Assembly (NCBI RefSeq): GCF_019880305.1
Contig: NZ_CP082301.1
Span: 5,146,001 to 5,210,000 of the forward strand
Direction: 5' to 3'
From: Streptomyces decoyicus
Lineage (GTDB): Bacteria > Actinomycetota > Actinomycetes > Streptomycetales > Streptomycetaceae
Length of the DNA: 64,000 nucleotides
In this document: positions 42,544 through 52,500 of the stretch, in pieces
Layout: the number at the start of each line of letters is the position of its first letter
Position numbering within the stretch: position 1 is the first letter of the stretch
Program-made: the position numbers and the translations under genes
The notes under the pieces: model-generated
Told to the model about the DNA's origin: nothing
The model's input: the letters and a program-made list of their open reading frames with translations, nothing else
The model's database searches: none

Positions 42544-43089
42544 ATGAGACCTGACCAGCACATCGTGTACCGACAAGCGCTGTCGCAGGACAGGGAACAG
42601 GCCGATGCGATCGACGACTCGTTCACCACTGACGCCGTCTATGAAGTGGCCGCGGGGGACCAGGGGTTCGCACTGCGGCCGGTCGCCGTCGATCCGCCGC
42701 TCGTCAAGATCTTCCCTCCCGATGAGGGCGACGACGACTCCGCCGGCCTGCACAGGGAAGTCGCCGTCGACGAAGGGAAGGTATGCGGCTTCGTTGTCGT
42801 CGGGGTCGAGGAGTGGCATCACCGCCTGGTCATCCACGAGATCGCGGTGGCACCCGCACACCGCGGACTCGGGGTCGGCGCGGCTCTGATGCGGCGGGCC
42901 TGCGCGTACGGGCGCCGCCATGGAGCACGGACGGCCTGGCTGGAGGTATCGAGCGTGAACGTCCCCGCCATCCGCGCGTATCAGCGGATGGGGTTCACCT
43001 TCTGCGGTCTCGACACGACCCTCTACCGGGGCACGCCGAGCGAGGGTGAGACGGCGCTGTTCATGAGCAGGACACTCGATGCGGGATGA
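42544..43089 (+). CDS. Streptothricin acetyltransferase-like GNAT
   Basis: 181 residues. The opening DSFTTDAVYEVAAGDQGFAL and DPPLVKIFPPDE match the streptothricin acetyltransferase (Sta) family as I recall it. The acetyl-CoA motif is VAPAHRGLGVGAALMRRA, and the C-terminus YQRMGFTFCGLDTTLYRGT is equally characteristic. These enzymes inactivate streptothricin by acetylating its beta-lysine. A producer-immunity or general resistance role is inferred; no streptothricin synthesis genes are in the window. Confidence 0.82.
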   Translation: MRPDQHIVYRQALSQDREQADAIDDSFTTDAVYEVAAGDQGFALRPVAVDPPLVKIFPPDEGDDDSAGLHREVAVDEGKVCGFVVVGVEEWHHRLVIHEIAVAPAHRGLGVGAALMRRACAYGRRHGARTAWLEVSSVNVPAIRAYQRMGFTFCGLDTTLYRGTPSEGETALFMSRTLDAG

Positions 43090-43111
43090 CCCCCGGGCGC
43101 TTCCGGAACGG

Positions 43112-44542
43112 TCAGGAGGGCGGCGTCGGAAGCGCCCGGCACAGCGCCTCCAGGGCGCTCGGGAAGGCGCTGTCCGTGGGCGTCGCGTAACCGATGACCA
43201 GGCCGTGGCGGGGCGGCATGGTCGCGGCGGGGTGGCGGTAGCCGGAGAGCCCGTCGAAAGCCAGGCCCTGCCATCGGGCGGCGCGCAGGGCCGTGCGTTC
43301 GTCCGACTCGGGTGAGCCGTCGGGGAGTTGGAGGACGGCGTGCAGGCCGGCGGAGATGCCGGTGACGGTGAGATGCGGAGCGTGCGTGGTCACCGCGTCG
43401 ATGAGCTGGTCGCGGCGTCTGCGGTAGCGCTGGCGCATCCGGCGGATGTGCCGGTCGTAGGAGCCGTGGGTGAGGAACTCCGCCAGGGTGAGCTGATCGG
43501 TGACGCCCGCCCAGGCCTCGCGTTCGCCCTTGGCCTCCAGTACGGCGTCGACGAGACGGTCGGGGAGCACCATCCAGCCCAGGCGCACCGCGGGGGACAG
43601 GCTCTTGCTGACCGAGCCGATGTGGAGGACGCGTTCCGGATCCAGGCCCTGGAGGGCGCCGACCGGCTTGCGGTCGTAGCGGAACTCGCCGTCGTAGTCG
43701 TCCTCCAGGAGGTAACCCCCGGTGGTGCGTGCCCAGTTGACGGCGGCCGCCCGACGGTCGGGGTGGAGCGGTACGCCGGTGGGGAACTGGTGGGCAGGGG
43801 TGAGGAGGGCCGCGCCCACGTCGCCGAACGCGGTCAGCCCCTCCGTGTCGGCGCCGTGTTCGTCGAGGTCCAAGGGGCGGGTGCGGATGCCGGCCGTGGT
43901 CAGGAGGTGACGGTGGAAGGGGAGGCCGTAGGACTCGACGGCGAGGGGGTCGGGGAGGACGGCCGGCAGGAGCAGGCGCAGGGCGTGGGCGAAGCCGGAG
44001 CAGATGACGAGGCGTTCGGGGTCGGTGCGTACGCCGCGGGTGCGCGCCAGGTAGTCGGCGAGGGCGCGGCGCAGTTCGGGGCGGCCACGGGGGTCGCCGG
44101 GGCCGAAGGCGTCGTTGGGGGCGGCGGTCAGCGCGCGGCGGGCGGCGGCGAGCCAGGCGGTACGCGGGAAGGAGGCGGCGTCCGGCCGGCCCTGGAGGAG
44201 GTTGTGCGCGGGGCAGTTCGCCGGGGCGCGGTGGGCCGGGGCGCGGGTGGGCGTCAGCGGCTCCGCACGCTGGGCCACGGTGGTGCCGGAGCCCTGCCGG
44301 GCGCTCAGCCAGCCTTCCGCCACCAGTTCGGCGTAGGCGTCGGCGACGGTGTTACGGGCGACGCCGAGGTCGGCGGCGAGTGAGCGATAGGGCGGCAGGC
44401 GGGTGCCGGGGGCGAGCCGCCCGGACCGTACGGCGTCCCGCAGCGCCCGGATGAGGACGGCGCGGCGGCTGCCGGGTCCGGTCAGCTCCAGATGCAGATC
44501 GGCGCCGAGGCTTTCGGCAGGATTGACCCATGATTCCGGCAT
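43112..44542 (-). CDS. MocR/PdxR-type regulator (GntR HTH plus aminotransferase), copy A
   Basis: 476 residues. GntR-type winged HTH at about 25-90 (GTRLPPYRSLAADLGVARNT), then a fold-type I aminotransferase domain with LEDDYDGEFRYDR and the PLP lysine in GSVSKSLSPAVRLGW. MocR proteins sense PLP or amino compounds. Clearly paralogous to the gene at 46832 (shared RDAVRSGRLAPGTRLP and TPAHQFPTGVPLHPDRRAAA). Divergent from an AhpD-like gene by 46 bp. Confidence 0.93.
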   Translation of the reverse strand: MPESWVNPAESLGADLHLELTGPGSRRAVLIRALRDAVRSGRLAPGTRLPPYRSLAADLGVARNTVADAYAELVAEGWLSARQGSGTTVAQRAEPLTPTRAPAHRAPANCPAHNLLQGRPDAASFPRTAWLAAARRALTAAPNDAFGPGDPRGRPELRRALADYLARTRGVRTDPERLVICSGFAHALRLLLPAVLPDPLAVESYGLPFHRHLLTTAGIRTRPLDLDEHGADTEGLTAFGDVGAALLTPAHQFPTGVPLHPDRRAAAVNWARTTGGYLLEDDYDGEFRYDRKPVGALQGLDPERVLHIGSVSKSLSPAVRLGWMVLPDRLVDAVLEAKGEREAWAGVTDQLTLAEFLTHGSYDRHIRRMRQRYRRRRDQLIDAVTTHAPHLTVTGISAGLHAVLQLPDGSPESDERTALRAARWQGLAFDGLSGYRHPAATMPPRHGLVIGYATPTDSAFPSALEALCRALPTPPS

Positions 44543-44588
44543 GGAAATGCACCCTACAGCCGGTCGCCTGGGCTTCTAGATTCAAGGC
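44543..44588. promoter_or_regulatory. MocR-AhpD divergent promoter/operator, copy A
   Basis: A 46-bp gap. The first 18 bases (44543-44560, GGAAATGCACCCTACAGC) match the element before the paralogous regulator at 46814-46831 in the opposite orientation. On the regulator strand TAGGGT forms a -10 about 8 nt before the ATG, so its transcript is probably leaderless and autoregulated. Confidence 0.6.
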
Positions 44589-45191
44589 ATGACGAATACA
44601 GCGCAGATCAACGAAGCGGGCACGGGGAACGCGGAGAACGCGGAGAACGCGGGGAACGCGGGGAAGCCGGCGAACGCGGCGGGCTCGGCGCACGGGGCGA
44701 GCTCGGCGAGGGGAACGGCCCCGGCGGACGGGCCGGTGAACCGCAGCCCCCGGGTCAACTTCGCCCAGGCCGCCCCGAAGGCCTTCAGGGCCCTGATCGG
44801 TTTCGATGCGGCCGCGCGCGAGGGACTCGACCCGGCCCTCGTGGAACTGGTCCAGATCCGTTCCTCGCAGCTCAACAAGTGCGCGTACTGCCTCCACATG
44901 CACACCTCCGACGCCCGCAAGGCGGGGGAGAGCGAGGAGCGGCTGCACATGGTCGCCGTCTGGGAAGAGGCGGCGCACTTCTTCACCGCGAAGGAACGGG
45001 CGGCGCTGGCGCTCACGGAGGCCGTGACGCTGGTCGCGCAGGGCGGCGTACCGGACGAGGTCTACGACCGCGCCGCCACCCACTTCGACGACGCCGAACT
45101 GGCCCGGCTGCTGGCCCTGATCTTCACGATCAACACCTGGAACCGGCTCGCCCTCAGCACGGGGAAGGTACCGGGGACGGACGAGCGGTGA
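44589..45191 (+). CDS. AhpD/carboxymuconolactone decarboxylase-like protein, copy A
   Basis: 200 residues. A low-complexity N-terminus with Asn-Ala-Glu repeats (9-bp DNA repeats) precedes a helical AhpD domain with IRSSQLNKCAYCLHMHTSDA: the C-x-x-C with His following. Family role: peroxidase or disulfide reductase. The paralogue at 46239 shares the motif and the ending DDAELARLLALIFTINTWNR. Probably regulated by the divergent MocR gene. Confidence 0.9.
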   Translation: MTNTAQINEAGTGNAENAENAGNAGKPANAAGSAHGASSARGTAPADGPVNRSPRVNFAQAAPKAFRALIGFDAAAREGLDPALVELVQIRSSQLNKCAYCLHMHTSDARKAGESEERLHMVAVWEEAAHFFTAKERAALALTEAVTLVAQGGVPDEVYDRAATHFDDAELARLLALIFTINTWNRLALSTGKVPGTDER

Positions 45192-45259
45192 CGGCAGCTC
45201 GGGCCGGGCGAGCGCTGGCGGCGGCTCGGGCCGGACGAGCGGTGACGGCAGACCGGGCC
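45179..45259 (+). repeat. 27-bp triplication spanning the AhpD stop codon
   Basis: Three exact-length 27-bp units: 45179-45205, 45206-45232, 45233-45259. The real TGA (45189-45191) lies in unit 1; in unit 2 it is TGG; in unit 3 it is TGA again. Confidence 0.85.
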
Positions 45260-45311
45260 GGAGGCCGCGGGGCGGGCCCCCTCGGGTGTCCGGGGGCACC
45301 GGTTCGTTCGA

Positions 45312-45350
45312 CCGCCCCCTTCGGCCGCCCCCTTCGGCCGCCCCCTTCGG
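45312..45350. repeat. 13-bp triplicate repeat
   Basis: CCGCCCCCTTCGG is repeated three times without a mismatch at 45312-45350, in the gap after the AhpD gene and just past the end of the minus-strand PEP-mutase-like gene. Confidence 0.85.
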
Positions 45351-45367
45351 CACTCGGGCGCCGGACC

Positions 45368-46129
45368 TCAGCGCTCCGCCCCGAGCTCCTCCCGCAGTTG
45401 CTCCGCCATCCCTGCCACCGCCGCCATCGCCTGCTGTTGAAGTCCAGGGCCGAAAGTGATCCGGGAGGCGCCCAGAGCGCCGAGTTCGCGTGGTGAAGGA
45501 CCGTCCGGCGTCACCACGGCGTTGACGGGGATGCCGATACCGGCGGCCAGGTCGGCCAGCAGGGGCGGCGGGGCGAGGATCGGGTAGACGCAGTCGGCGC
45601 CCGCTGCCGCGTACATCCGGCCACGGCGTACGGTCTCCTCGGCACCCTGGGCGCCGTGCAGATAGGTGTCGATCCGGGCGTTGATCACCAGCGCGTCGCC
45701 CGCCTCGGCGCGTACCTCCGCCAGCCAGTCCGCCTGTTCCAGCGGGTCCCGCAGGGAGCCGCTGGCGTGGTCGGTGTCCTCCAGGTTGCAGCCCACCGCC
45801 CCGGCGCCCGCGAGCCGGCCCACCAACTCCTTGGCGGACAGCCCGTATCCGGCCTCCACGTCCGCCGAGACCGGGATGTCCACGGCCCGCACGATGCGGG
45901 CGACGGCCGCGAACATCTCGTCGGCCGGCGTCTGTCCGTCCTCGTATCCGAGGGAGGCCGCGATACCCGCACTGGGCGTGGCGAGTGCGGAGAACCCGGC
46001 CTCGGCGAACACCTGGGCGCTGGCCGCGTCCCACGGGCCGGGAAGGACCAGGGGCAGCTCGGGCCCGTGATGCAGGGCGCGTAGCGCGGCGGCGGCAGTG
46101 GCCTGGGCATGGGCATGGGAAGTCGTCAT
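45368..46129 (-). CDS. Isocitrate lyase/PEP mutase family enzyme
   Basis: 253 residues. LPLVLPGPWDAASAQVFAEA, SLGYEDGQTP, the metal-binding VSADVEAGYG and NLEDTD, and INARIDTYLHG match the ICL/PEPM superfamily, of the short type that includes oxaloacetate and 2,3-dimethylmalate-like lyases. The exact C-C or C-P reaction cannot be told. It sits between two mirror-image MocR/AhpD pairs, reading with the downstream side of the second AhpD gene. Confidence 0.87.
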   Translation of the reverse strand: MTTSHAHAQATAAAALRALHHGPELPLVLPGPWDAASAQVFAEAGFSALATPSAGIAASLGYEDGQTPADEMFAAVARIVRAVDIPVSADVEAGYGLSAKELVGRLAGAGAVGCNLEDTDHASGSLRDPLEQADWLAEVRAEAGDALVINARIDTYLHGAQGAEETVRRGRMYAAAGADCVYPILAPPPLLADLAAGIGIPVNAVVTPDGPSPRELGALGASRITFGPGLQQQAMAAVAGMAEQLREELGAER

Positions 46130-46238
46130 GAGGCATCTCCGAACGGGGATCGGGCCGCTCCGGCCGGGGTCAGTGTGCTCAGGGGCGCCTGGGCACCGGG
46201 GACGAGCGCGCCGAGGGGCAGTCGCGAGGGCGCCGTGA

Positions 46239-46784
46239 TCATGCCTGTCCCGGGGCCATGCGGGTGGACACGCCGAAGCGGTTCCAGGCGTTGATGGTGG
46301 TGATCAGCGCGATCAGCTGGGCGAGCTCGGCGTCGTCGAAGTGGGCGGCGGCGCGGTCGTAGGCGGCGTCGGGAACGAAACCCTCGGTCAGGAGCGTGAC
46401 CGCCTCCGTGAGGGCGAGGGCGGCCTGCTCCTTGGGGGAGTAGAAGGCGGTGGCCTCTTCCCAGGCATTGAGGAGGTAGACGCGCTGCTCGGTCTCGCCG
46501 GCCTTGCGGGCGTCCTTGATGTGCATGTCGATGCAGAACGCGCAGTGGTTGAGCTGCGATGCCCGGATCTTCACCAGCTCGACCAGAGCCGGTTCGAGGC
46601 CCTTCTTCGCCGCCGCGTCCAGCGCGATCATGGCCTTGTAGACCTCCGGCGCGAGCTTGGCCCAGGGCAGCCGGGGGCCGTGCCCGTGCGCCGCGGGTCC
46701 CGGTGCCGCAGCCGCCGTCTGCGTCGCCTGAGCCGCCTGCGAGGTATGTGCCGTCTGTGTCGTCTGTGCTGACTGTGTCGTCAT
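46239..46784 (-). CDS. AhpD/carboxymuconolactone decarboxylase-like protein, copy B
   Basis: 181 residues. Gln/Thr/Ala-rich first 30 residues, then the AhpD domain with IRASQLNHCAFCIDMHIKDA. Paralogue of the protein at 44589 (shared TEAVTLL-x-GFVPD/GGVPD and DDAELAQLIALITTINAWNR). The stop is 109 bp before the PEP-mutase gene on the same strand, so the two may be co-transcribed. Confidence 0.9.
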   Translation of the reverse strand: MTTQSAQTTQTAHTSQAAQATQTAAAAPGPAAHGHGPRLPWAKLAPEVYKAMIALDAAAKKGLEPALVELVKIRASQLNHCAFCIDMHIKDARKAGETEQRVYLLNAWEEATAFYSPKEQAALALTEAVTLLTEGFVPDAAYDRAAAHFDDAELAQLIALITTINAWNRFGVSTRMAPGQA

Positions 46785-46831
46785 GTCTACGACGCTACGG
46801 CGGCAATGGCGCAGCTGTATGGTCCACTTCC
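46785..46831. promoter_or_regulatory. MocR-AhpD divergent promoter/operator, copy B
   Basis: 47-bp gap with the conserved 18-mer at 46814-46831 (complement GGAAGTGGACCATACAGC; about 15 of 18 positions shared with copy A). TATGGT serves as -10 and the ATG follows 8 nt later with no ribosome site, indicating a leaderless MocR mRNA. Confidence 0.6.
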
Positions 46832-48244
46832 ATGGAGAATTCCTGGGCCACTTTCGGACGCGATCTGCACCTGGATCTCACCGGCCCCGGCGGGCTGCGC
46901 ACCGCGCTGCTGGGTGCGCTGCGGGACGCCGTACGGTCCGGCCGGCTGGCCCCCGGCACCCGTCTGCCGTCCTCCCGCTCGCTCGCCGCCGACCTCGGCA
47001 TCGCCCGTAACACCGTGGCCGACGCCTACGCCGAGCTGGTCGCCGAGGGCTGGCTCAGCGCCCGCCAGGGCTCCGGCACCCGCGTCGCCGAGAGGGTGCT
47101 GCCGCGCACCACCCCCGCCGCCCCGCGCGCCCCCGGCCCGGCCGGCCGCGCCGACCAGCCGCGCTTCGACCTCACGCCGGGCACCCCCGACGTCTCCGCC
47201 TTCCCCCGCACCGCCTGGCTGGCCGCCGCCCGCCGCGCGCTGACCGCCGCCCCCAGCGAGGCCTTCGGCTACACCACCCCCAGCGGCCGCCCCGAACTGC
47301 GCACCGTTCTCGCCGACTACCTCGCCCGCGCCCGCGGCGTACGCGCCGACCCCGCCCGCATCGTCGTCTGCGCCGGATTCATGCAGGGGCTGGCCCTGCT
47401 CAGCCGCGCGCTGGGCACCGGGCGGCTGGCCGTCGAGTCGTACGGCCTCGACTTCCACCGCGCCGTCATCGCCCGCGCGGGCCTGGGCGCCGTCCCGCTT
47501 CTCGTCGATGAACGCGGCGCCCGCACCGAGGAGCTGACCGGCCTCGACGACGTACGCGCGGCCCTCCTGACCCCCGCCCACCAGTTCCCCACCGGTGTAC
47601 CGCTGCACCCCGACCGCCGCGCCGCCGCCGTCAACTGGGCGCGTGCCACCGGGGGATTCATCCTGGAGGACGACTACGACGGGGAGTTCCGCTACGACCG
47701 CCAGCCGGTCGGCGCCCTCCAGGGCCTGGACCCCGACCACGTCGTCTACCTGGGCACCGCGAGCAAGAGCCTCGCCCCCGCGCTGAGGCTGGCCTGGATG
47801 GTGCTGCCGGACCGGCTGGTCGATCCGGTGCTCGCCCTCAAGGGCACCGGCGAATGGCAGTCCGGGGCGCTGGACCAGCTCACCCTGGCCGAGTTCATGT
47901 CCTCGGGCGCCTACGACCGCCATCTGCGCGGGATGCGGCTGCGCTACCGGCGCCGCCGCGACCAACTGGTCGCCGCCCTGGCCGACCACGCGCCCCACGT
48001 CCATGTCTCGGGCATCGCCGCGGGCCTGCACGCCGTACTGGAACTCCCGCCCGGCACCGAACAGTCCATCCTCCAGGGCGCCCGCTGGCAGGGCCTCGCC
48101 CTGGAGGGCCTGAGCCGCTTCCGCGACCCTGCCGCCCCACCCACCTCCCGCGACGCCCTGGTAGTGGCCTACGGCACCCCGCCCGACCACTCCTTCGCCG
48201 GTGCCCTGGACGCGTTGCTCAGGGCACTGCCTGCGGGGGAGTAG
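46832..48244 (+). CDS. MocR/PdxR-type regulator, copy B
   Basis: 470 residues from ATG 46832. GntR HTH (GTRLPSSRSLAADLGIARNT) and aminotransferase domain with LEDDYDGEFRYDR and the PLP lysine in GTASKSLAPALRLAW. The closest relative in the window is the protein at 43112. Divergent from AhpD copy B. The two systems may answer different ligands or cross-regulate through the shared operator (inference). Confidence 0.93.
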   Translation: MENSWATFGRDLHLDLTGPGGLRTALLGALRDAVRSGRLAPGTRLPSSRSLAADLGIARNTVADAYAELVAEGWLSARQGSGTRVAERVLPRTTPAAPRAPGPAGRADQPRFDLTPGTPDVSAFPRTAWLAAARRALTAAPSEAFGYTTPSGRPELRTVLADYLARARGVRADPARIVVCAGFMQGLALLSRALGTGRLAVESYGLDFHRAVIARAGLGAVPLLVDERGARTEELTGLDDVRAALLTPAHQFPTGVPLHPDRRAAAVNWARATGGFILEDDYDGEFRYDRQPVGALQGLDPDHVVYLGTASKSLAPALRLAWMVLPDRLVDPVLALKGTGEWQSGALDQLTLAEFMSSGAYDRHLRGMRLRYRRRRDQLVAALADHAPHVHVSGIAAGLHAVLELPPGTEQSILQGARWQGLALEGLSRFRDPAAPPTSRDALVVAYGTPPDHSFAGALDALLRALPAGE

Positions 48245-48269
48245 GCGGTGGACGTGCGGGTTTCCCGGA

Positions 48270-48809
48270 TCACAGCTCCCGTACGAACGACACCCGGTCG
48301 AGTCCCGGCCCGTCGTAGTCCTCGTGCACCGGTACGCCGTCGTCGTCGGTCCGGTCGCCCGGCTCCAGACGGAAGCCCATACGGGCGTGGTACGCGATGG
48401 AGTTGCGATTGTTGGGGCTGGTGATGCAACGGACCTGGTTGCGGCCGGCCGCGCGGGCCGTGGTGAAGAAGTGGTCGTAGAGGGCGCTGCCGACGCCGTC
48501 CCGCCGGCCCTCCGGGCACACGCCCACGAAGTGGATGTAGGCGGTCCCGGGGTCCGTCTGGGACAGAAAGCCGATCAGAAAGGCGTGCAGGGTCCGGTCG
48601 GGGCGTTCGACGAGGAGGCTCGTATCGGCGAAGTGCTGGAGAAAGAGGCGCGGTACGAGCAACTGGCGTTGCAGTGCGCCCGCTTCACCACCCAGACCGC
48701 CCCACCACTCGGCCAGGGCCACCTGGAGCCGTGGGTGATCCGAGGGGGCGGGACGACGCAGCGTCAGGTCTCCGGGCAACTGCACCGGTACCCGGGCGCG
48801 CTCATTCAT
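48270..48809 (-). CDS. GNAT N-acetyltransferase
   Basis: 179 residues. LTLRRPAPSDHPRLQVAL, then the acetyl-CoA motif FVGVCPEGRRDGVGSALYDHFF and IAYHARMGFRLEPGD. Substrate unknown; neighbours give no clue. It converges on the MocR gene, 25 bp away. Confidence 0.88.
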   Translation of the reverse strand: MNERARVPVQLPGDLTLRRPAPSDHPRLQVALAEWWGGLGGEAGALQRQLLVPRLFLQHFADTSLLVERPDRTLHAFLIGFLSQTDPGTAYIHFVGVCPEGRRDGVGSALYDHFFTTARAAGRNQVRCITSPNNRNSIAYHARMGFRLEPGDRTDDDGVPVHEDYDGPGLDRVSFVREL

Positions 48810-49518
48810 GGACTGCTTCCTTCGGCCGGCGGGCGACCGGGGCCCTGCGCCCCGGTCCCTCGGCCAGGGTAGACCGGCGGCCGGCCGCCGGCAGTTCCCC
48901 CCTCACGTCCAGGGTGCGCCGCCGCTCCGCCCTTGCAATCCGCTCGGTGTAAGTGCGCGGAATTCCTCTTCCGGCCCCCTGCCCATTTTCCTCAACTACC
49001 CAGTGAGGTAAGCCAGTTGAAAGTTGGGGAGATTTCACCCCCACCCTCTAACGCTCCCTGTGCATTGCTATAGCAAAGAATATGGAAGCTCCGGGAATTA
49101 TGGCACCGAGGAGTCATTGCGCCGTCAACTGCGCCGTTGTGCAACGGCTTTGGCGGTGGTGCGGGAGGGGCTCTTGGCGGTGTCCCGTACTGACCGCCCG
49201 TCACCAGTGCCGACGCCTGTCACATCTACGCCCCGTGGCGCGCGCCACGGGGCGCCGTGCACGCCGCTACGCGCTGCGCCATTCAGGGTAAATGCGCTGA
49301 CCGACTATGGCGTGGCGGCATGATCGGCGCGCCTACTGATGCTATCGACCGGCGGGTTGCCCACCTGGCGGAGGTCATCGGTATGCAGATGCGAATCTCT
49401 GTCAGCTTTCCTTACCGAGATCCTTCCCCAGGTTGATGCCCACTTCCCGCAGCACGCCAAGATCCTCGGGGAGGGAGTTGAACGGCCCGCCACCATCATC
49501 AATGCGGAGGGCCATACC
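48810..49518. other. 709-bp intergenic leader region of the Ig-repeat gene
   Basis: AT-richer than its surroundings around 48960-49110. It contains a perfect palindrome TTGCTATAGCAA (49065-49076) and a perfect 11-bp hairpin (49229-49239 with 49244-49254). Two short frames (49082-49291, 69 codons; 49320-49439, 39 codons) have no family motif and weak starts, so they are not called. The repeat gene's own site GGAGG lies at 49506-49510. A long regulated leader is plausible; nothing more can be supported. Confidence 0.5.
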
Positions 49519-52500
49519 ATGGCACCCACCTTTACCTTGGCGTCGGCAGCGCCAAACCCGGCGGTCTTCGGGCAGAACGTGACGTTGACCGCCACCGTCA
49601 TCCCATTCGGGCTGGGAACACCCACCGGCACCGTCACCTTCGTCGTCGCCGGCGGCCCCACCGTGACGGCACCACTCGTCGGCGGCACCGCGACCGCCAC
49701 CGTCAGCAACATCAGCGTGGGTTTTCACACCATCACCGCCACCTATAACGGCAGCCCGCTGTGGTCTCCGTCCACCGGACTGGCCTCCGTGACGGTGGTC
49801 AAGGCGTCGACGACCACGACGGTCATCTCCTCGCCGGACCCGTCGACCTTCGGGCAGCCGGTCTCCATCACCGCCACCGTCGCGCCGGTCGCGCCGGGCG
49901 CGGGTACCCCGACCGGCACGGTGACCTTCGTCATCGCCGGCGGCGGAGGCGGCACCCTGACGGGCACGCTCTCGGGCGGTACGGCGACCGTCACCACCAG
50001 CAGTCTCAGCGTCGGCACCCATGCCATCACCGCGACGTACAACGGCAATGCCAACTTCAATCCCTCCAGCGGCACCGACACGCAGACAGTGCTGCCGAGC
50101 CTGGTGCCGACCACCACCACGGTGACCTCGTCGCCCGACCCCTCGGTGTTCGGGCAGTCCGTGACCTTCACGGCCACCGTCGCCCCCGTCCCGCCCGGCT
50201 CGGGTACTCCGACCGGCACGGTGACCTTCGTCATCTCCGGCGGCCCCACGCTGACGGCACCGCTCTCGGGCGGCACGGCGAGCGTCAGCACCAGCAGCCT
50301 CGGCGTCGGCCCCCATACGGTCACGGCGACCTACAGCGGCAGTGGTGGCTTCGCGCCGTCGAGCGGCACGGACACCCAGCTCGTCAACAAGGCCTCCACG
50401 ACCACCACGGTGACCTCGTCGCCGGACCCGTCGGCGTTCGGCCAGCCGGTGACGTTCACGGCCACGGTCGCCCCGGTCGCACCGGGTGCGGGTACGCCGA
50501 CCGGCACGGTCACGTTTGTCATCAGCGGTGGCCCGACGCTGACCGGCACCCTTTCCGGGGGCACGGCGAGCGTCACCACCAGCACACTTTCTCCCGGCCC
50601 CCACACGGTCACCGCGACCTACAGCGGTAACGCCAACTTCAACACCTCCACCGGCACGGACACGCACACGGTGGGACAGGCGTCGACGACCACGGTGGTC
50701 AGTTCCTCGCCCGACCCGTCGGTCGTCGGGCAGTCGGTGACGTTCACGGCGACGGTCGCGCCGGTCCCGCCAGGTGTGGGTACGCCGACGGGCACGGTCA
50801 CGTTTGTCATCAGCGGTGGTCCGACGCTGACCGCGACGCTTTCCGGCGGTACGGCGAGCGTCAGCACCAGTGCACTGGGCGCCGGTACCCACACGGTCAC
50901 GGCGACGTACAGCGGTGACGCGAACTTCGCCGGCTCCAGCGGCACGGACACCCAGACGGTCAACCAGGCCTCCACGACCACGACGGTCACCTCGTCGCCC
51001 GACCCGTCGGTCTTCGGGCAGTCGGTGACCTTCACGGCGACGGTCGCGCCGGTTTCGCCGGGTGCGGGTACGCCGACGGGCACGGTCACGTTTGTCATCA
51101 GCGGTGGTCCGACGCTGACCGCGACGCTTTCCGGCGGTACGGCGAGCGTCAGCACCAGTGCACTGGGCGCCGGTACCCACACGGTCACGGCGACGTACAG
51201 CGGTGACGCGAACTTCGCCGGCTCCAGCGGCACGGACACCCAGACGGTCAACCAGGCCTCCACAACCACGACGGTCACCTCGTTCCCCGACCCCTCCGTG
51301 GTGGGCCAGACGGTCAACTTCACCGCCTTTGTGGGGCCGGTGTTCCCCGGTGGCGGGGTTCCGACCGGAACCGTCTCGTTCGTCATCACCAACGGGGTCA
51401 CCACCGTGACCCTCAGCGGCACCCTCGACGGCGCCGGCGTCGCCACCGTCAGCACCAACGGGCTGGTCACGGCGGGTCTTTACACCGTCACCGCGACATA
51501 CGGCGGCGACGCGAACTTCACCGGCTCCAGTGACACCGACACCCAGACGGTCAACCAGGCGGCGACCACCACCACGGTCACCTCGTCTCCCGACCCGTCG
51601 GTGACGGGGCAGCCGGTGACCTTCACGGCCGTCGTCGCCCCGGTCTCGCCGGGGGCGGGTACCCCGACGGGCACCGTCACGTTTGTCATCAGCGGTGGCC
51701 CGACGCTGACCGGCACCCTCTCCGGGGGCACCGCGAGCGTCACCACCAGTGCACTCGGCGCCGGTACCCACACGGTCACCGCGACGTACACCGGTGACGC
51801 CAACTTCGCCGGTTCGGTCGGTACGGACACCCAGACCGTGAACCAGGCGTCGACGACCACGACGGTCACCTCGTCGCCCGACCCGTCGGTCTTCGGCCAG
51901 CCGGTGACCTTCACGGCCACGGTCGCGCCGGTGGCTCCGGGCGCGGGTACCCCGACCGGCACGGTCACGTTCGTCATCACCGGTGGCCCGACATTGACCG
52001 GCGCCCTCTCCGGGGGCACGGCCACCGTCACGACGAGTGTGTTGAGCGTCGGGACCCACCCGGTCACGGCGACGTACAGCGGTGACGCCAACTTCACCGG
52101 TTCCAGCGGTACGGACACCCAGACGGTGGCTCAGGCGGCGACGACCACGACGGTCACGTCGACTCCTGACCCGTCGGTGGTCGGTCAGCCGGTGACGTTC
52201 ACGGCCACGGTTGCTCCGGTTTCGCCGGGTGCGGGTACGCCGACCGGTACGGTCACGTTCGTGGCGACGGACGGCGTCACCACGGTGACGCTGACGGGGA
52301 CGCTCAGCGGCGGTACGACCAGCGTGAGCACGAACGGGTTGGTGACGGCGGGGACTTACTCCGTCACGGCGACCTACAGCGGTGACGCCAACTTCACCGG
52401 TTCCACCGGGAGCGACACCCAGACGGTGAACCAGGCGTCGACGACCACCACGGTCACGTCGTCGCCCGACCCGTCGGTCTTCGGCCAGCCGGTGACCTTC

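Noticed and set aside
49082..49291. 69-codon frame before the Ig-repeat gene as a leader peptide gene
   Set aside because: No ribosome site of quality and no recognisable leader features; the strong hairpin lies inside it. Too weak to call.
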